A stretch of DNA of 64,000 bases from UBA2040 sp963977135. Lineage in GTDB: Bacteria; Bacteroidota; Bacteroidia; Flavobacteriales_D; Crocinitomicaceae. The stretch lies in contig CAXBNN010000001.1 in assembly GCA_963977135.1 (NCBI GenBank), positions 372,001-436,000 of the forward strand. The letters run 5' to 3'. Shown piece by piece: positions 62,161-64,000 of this stretch; the first letter of the stretch is position 1, and each line of letters starts with the position of its first letter. The notes under the pieces were generated by a model. It was given only the letters and a program-made list of their open reading frames with translations, made no database searches and was not told the origin of the DNA. Position numbers and translations under genes: made by a program.

Positions 62161-62856
62161 ATGAAACTTGAACTCTGCGTTACCGACCCAAAAGGCCTAC
62201 AAATAGCCAAGAAATATCGTTTTGATAGAGTAGAGTTGTGCGTGAATTTGGAAATGGGCGGATTGACTCCTTCGCCTGGTTTGGTGCACATGGCGTTGAA
62301 TTTGGGTTTGGAAACACATGCCTTAATTCGTCCGCGTGCGGGAGGATTTGTTTATTCAGATGCTGAAAAAGAGTTGATTTTAGCTGAAATTCACGCATTA
62401 AAATATTTGGGTGTTCACGGTTTTGTGGTTGGAGCTTTGAAAGAAAACAAAGAGATTGATACGACCTTAATTGGAGAAATCGCCAAAATAACCAAAGGAA
62501 AAGAACTTACTTTTCATCGAGCCTTTGACGAAATGGCGGAATGGGAAGATGGAGTAGGTGTCTTGAAGTTTTTTCAATTCAAGCGGGTTTTAACTTCTGG
62601 AAGAGCCGCTAATGTTGATGAAGGAATGAAAAACTATACCGAAATCAAGGATCTTTTTGGAAATGATTTGGAATTGATGATAGGTGGTGGTGTGAACGCA
62701 AAAAATGCAAAGGAACTCGTTGAAGATTTTCAACCATCTGCTCTTCATTTTTCAGGTGCAAATGTAATTCAAGACAAAAAATCTATGTTTGGAGGAAATA
62801 GAATGGAAATTGACGAAAAGAAAGTTTATTCGATTTTGAGTTCTTTAAGAGATTAA
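62161..62856 (+). CDS. cutC: Copper homeostasis protein CutC
   Basis: A 231-residue TIM-barrel protein with FDRVELCVNLEMGGLTPSPG, IRPRAGGFVYSDAE, GFVVGALKENKEID, FHRAFDEM and VLTSGRAANVDEGM. CutC is linked to copper handling, but its biochemical role remains unclear. Its stop region overlaps the convergent phosphorylase gene by 4 nt. Confidence 0.9.
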   Translation: MKLELCVTDPKGLQIAKKYRFDRVELCVNLEMGGLTPSPGLVHMALNLGLETHALIRPRAGGFVYSDAEKELILAEIHALKYLGVHGFVVGALKENKEIDTTLIGEIAKITKGKELTFHRAFDEMAEWEDGVGVLKFFQFKRVLTSGRAANVDEGMKNYTEIKDLFGNDLELMIGGGVNAKNAKELVEDFQPSALHFSGANVIQDKKSMFGGNRMEIDEKKVYSILSSLRD

Positions 62857-63713
62857 AATCTATCCAAAACATATTTAATCAACTCGTTCATTTGAACACT
62901 GTAATCCTTTGAAAATTCACCAGTTGGTCGATTGGCAATTCCTAAACATATAGTGGTGCAAGAGTGTCCCAAAGATCTTCCTACGGCAAAAAGAGCAGAG
63001 CTTTCCATTTCAAAATTTGTAATTGCTTTGCCTTGGAAAGAGGAATCTTCCAAAGTTTCTCGCCAATTGTTTTTTAAGGGTAAGCGGATAGCTCTGCCTT
63101 GTGGGCCGTAAAATCCACTTGCTGTTAAAGTTATTCCTTTAAATGTTTTATCACCTTCTAGTTTAGCTGTAAGCTCAGGATTTGTTGAAATTAGGTAAGG
63201 TTCAACTTTTGGCGGGAATGGGCAATGATCTTTAATTTCTTCTAAAAGTGATTCTTCTTCTGGGGTGAATTTAATATCATAGAAATGAGCCACATTATCT
63301 AATCCCATTGCCATTTCTGAAAGTATGTATTGGTGAATAGGAATATCAGATTGAAGAATTCCGCAAGTCCCTATTCTAATCATTTCCAAACTCTTGTGCT
63401 CAGCGTTTAACTCTTTAGTTTCCAAATTGATATTGGCAAGAATATCTAATTCATTGACTACGATATCAATATTATCAGTTCCAATTCCTGAAGATAGAAC
63501 CGTTATTCGCTTGCCTTTATATATCCCAGTGTGACATACAAATTCTCTATGCTGAGATTTGTGTTCAACGGAATCAAAAAAAGAGGTGACCAATTCCACA
63601 CGGTCTTGGTCACCTACTAATATTATTTTTTCAGAAATATCTTTTGCATGCAAGCCCAAATGGTAGACTTGATTTTTATTGTTTAAGACTAATTCTGAAG
63701 ATTTAAAAGACAT
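62853..63713 (-). CDS. Nucleoside phosphorylase, uridine-phosphorylase-like
   Basis: A 286-residue PNP_UDP_1 enzyme with SSGIGTDNIDIVVNELDILA, MIRIGTCGILQSDIPIHQYI and the substrate-binding NFEMESSALFAVGRSLG. It releases the base from a nucleoside using phosphate; uridine is likely, but not certain. It starts 4 nt after the DUF4197 gene's end, so both may share a transcript. Confidence 0.85.
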   Translation of the reverse strand: MSFKSSELVLNNKNQVYHLGLHAKDISEKIILVGDQDRVELVTSFFDSVEHKSQHREFVCHTGIYKGKRITVLSSGIGTDNIDIVVNELDILANINLETKELNAEHKSLEMIRIGTCGILQSDIPIHQYILSEMAMGLDNVAHFYDIKFTPEEESLLEEIKDHCPFPPKVEPYLISTNPELTAKLEGDKTFKGITLTASGFYGPQGRAIRLPLKNNWRETLEDSSFQGKAITNFEMESSALFAVGRSLGHSCTTICLGIANRPTGEFSKDYSVQMNELIKYVLDRF

Positions 63714-63717
63714 AATC

Positions 63718-64000
63718 TTATGGTTTTACGCTTCCGAAAACTTTTTTCAATAAATCCGTAACTCGTGCCATAGGGTCTAAACGAATTTTATTTTCTTCTT
63801 GTTCAACCATGGTGAATAAGCCTGAGATAGCTCTTTCAGTCACAAAAGCACTTAAATCTGTTGTAACTTTTTGTCCACCTGTCAACGTCATAGCTGTATT
63901 GTATTTCGATGCCAATGGATTCCAATAGTCAGTTAATTTAACTGTTGCAATCGCGGCATCTACTTTAGGAGAAAATGCAGCAACCAATTGAGCTGTCGTA
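63718..64000 (-). CDS. DUF4197 family protein, N-terminus cut by window edge
   Basis: The last ~93 residues of a DUF4197 protein. Visible: LTDYWNPLASKYNTAMTLTG, VTTDLSAFVTERAISGLFTM and EQEENKIRLDPMARVTDLLK, followed by KVFGSVKP at the end. The rest, including the expected signal peptide, is beyond position 64000. Family members are exported helical proteins of unknown function. Confidence 0.75.
   Translation of the reverse strand, partial: TTAQLVAAFSPKVDAAIATVKLTDYWNPLASKYNTAMTLTGGQKVTTDLSAFVTERAISGLFTMVEQEENKIRLDPMARVTDLLKKVFGSVKP

Noticed and set aside
1..64000. tRNA, rRNA, insertion sequence, prophage or CRISPR array
   Set aside because: No cloverleaf, rRNA segment, transposase or spacer-repeat series was seen on reading either strand; a covariance search was not possible.

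Overview
The window is a gene-dense, AT-rich chromosomal segment from a member of the Bacteroidota, most likely a Flavobacteriales species close to Crocinitomicaceae/Fluviicola. The family-level placement is inference from gene content. The phylum rests on several signs: T9SS-sorted proteins of type A and type B, a PorD-like (DUF4835) protein, a GldI-like lipoprotein, the order bamD-rpoZ-coaBC-porD-recN, Bacteroidota-restricted families (DUF4301, DUF4625, DUF4856), and Bacteroidota-type promoter boxes (TAnnTTTG, sometimes preceded by TTG). I see no rRNA, tRNA, insertion sequence, prophage, CRISPR array or replication origin.

Layout. 1-4.6 kb: a methyltransferase cut by the left edge, DUF4301, a CoA-binding protein, and a minus-strand EamA/DUF58/membrane-protein group. 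4.7-8.8 kb: an outer-membrane barrel and a 1102-residue NIDO-domain protein with a type B T9SS tail. 8.8-13.1 kb: prmC-ligA-unknown-dapA, ended by a terminator that sits directly against the promoter of the next operon, nrnA-gldI-FKBP (13.1-15.4 kb). 15.5-17.4 kb: an M23/LysM peptidase and a patatin. 17.5-23.3 kb: bamD-rpoZ-coaBC-porD-recN-GSCFA. 23.3-25.2 kb: an ECF sigma factor followed by a membrane protein that joins an anti-sigma-like N-terminus to a gliding-type C-terminal domain. 25.3-29.6 kb: mdh, a T9SS cargo, gcvT and a D-amino-acid-oxidase-like enzyme. 29.7-35.2 kb: a 1482-residue TPR/coiled-coil protein overlapping an ApbE lipoprotein. 35.2-44.6 kb: Mpl and a set of accessory genes, including a lipoprotein SPFH protein, an exported beta-carbonic anhydrase, a duplicated GNAT-like gene fragment and small unknowns. 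44.8-50.3 kb: a YHYH T9SS protein, a D-lactate/glycolate dehydrogenase, a gamma-carbonic anhydrase, Tag, a barrel protein and a Ser/Thr kinase. 50.5-56.3 kb: a tightly coupled minus-strand operon DUF4856-imelysin-HTTM-TonB receptor, probably for iron. 56.4-59.5 kb: an amino-sugar pair (GlcNAc-kinase-like and GH20 hexosaminidase). 59.5-64 kb: a DUF1059-like protein, recQ, cutC, a nucleoside phosphorylase and a DUF4197 protein cut by the right edge.

Most genes are housekeeping. The points most worth a second look are: the sigma/anti-sigma hybrid; the TPR giant and its 65-nt overlap with apbE; the imelysin/HTTM/TonB operon with a candidate operator over its promoter; an inverted array of heptamers at 47.5 kb; a recurrent promoter set (TAnnTTTG plus a TAnnTTCG variant) lying very close to start codons; and the GNAT-fragment duplication.
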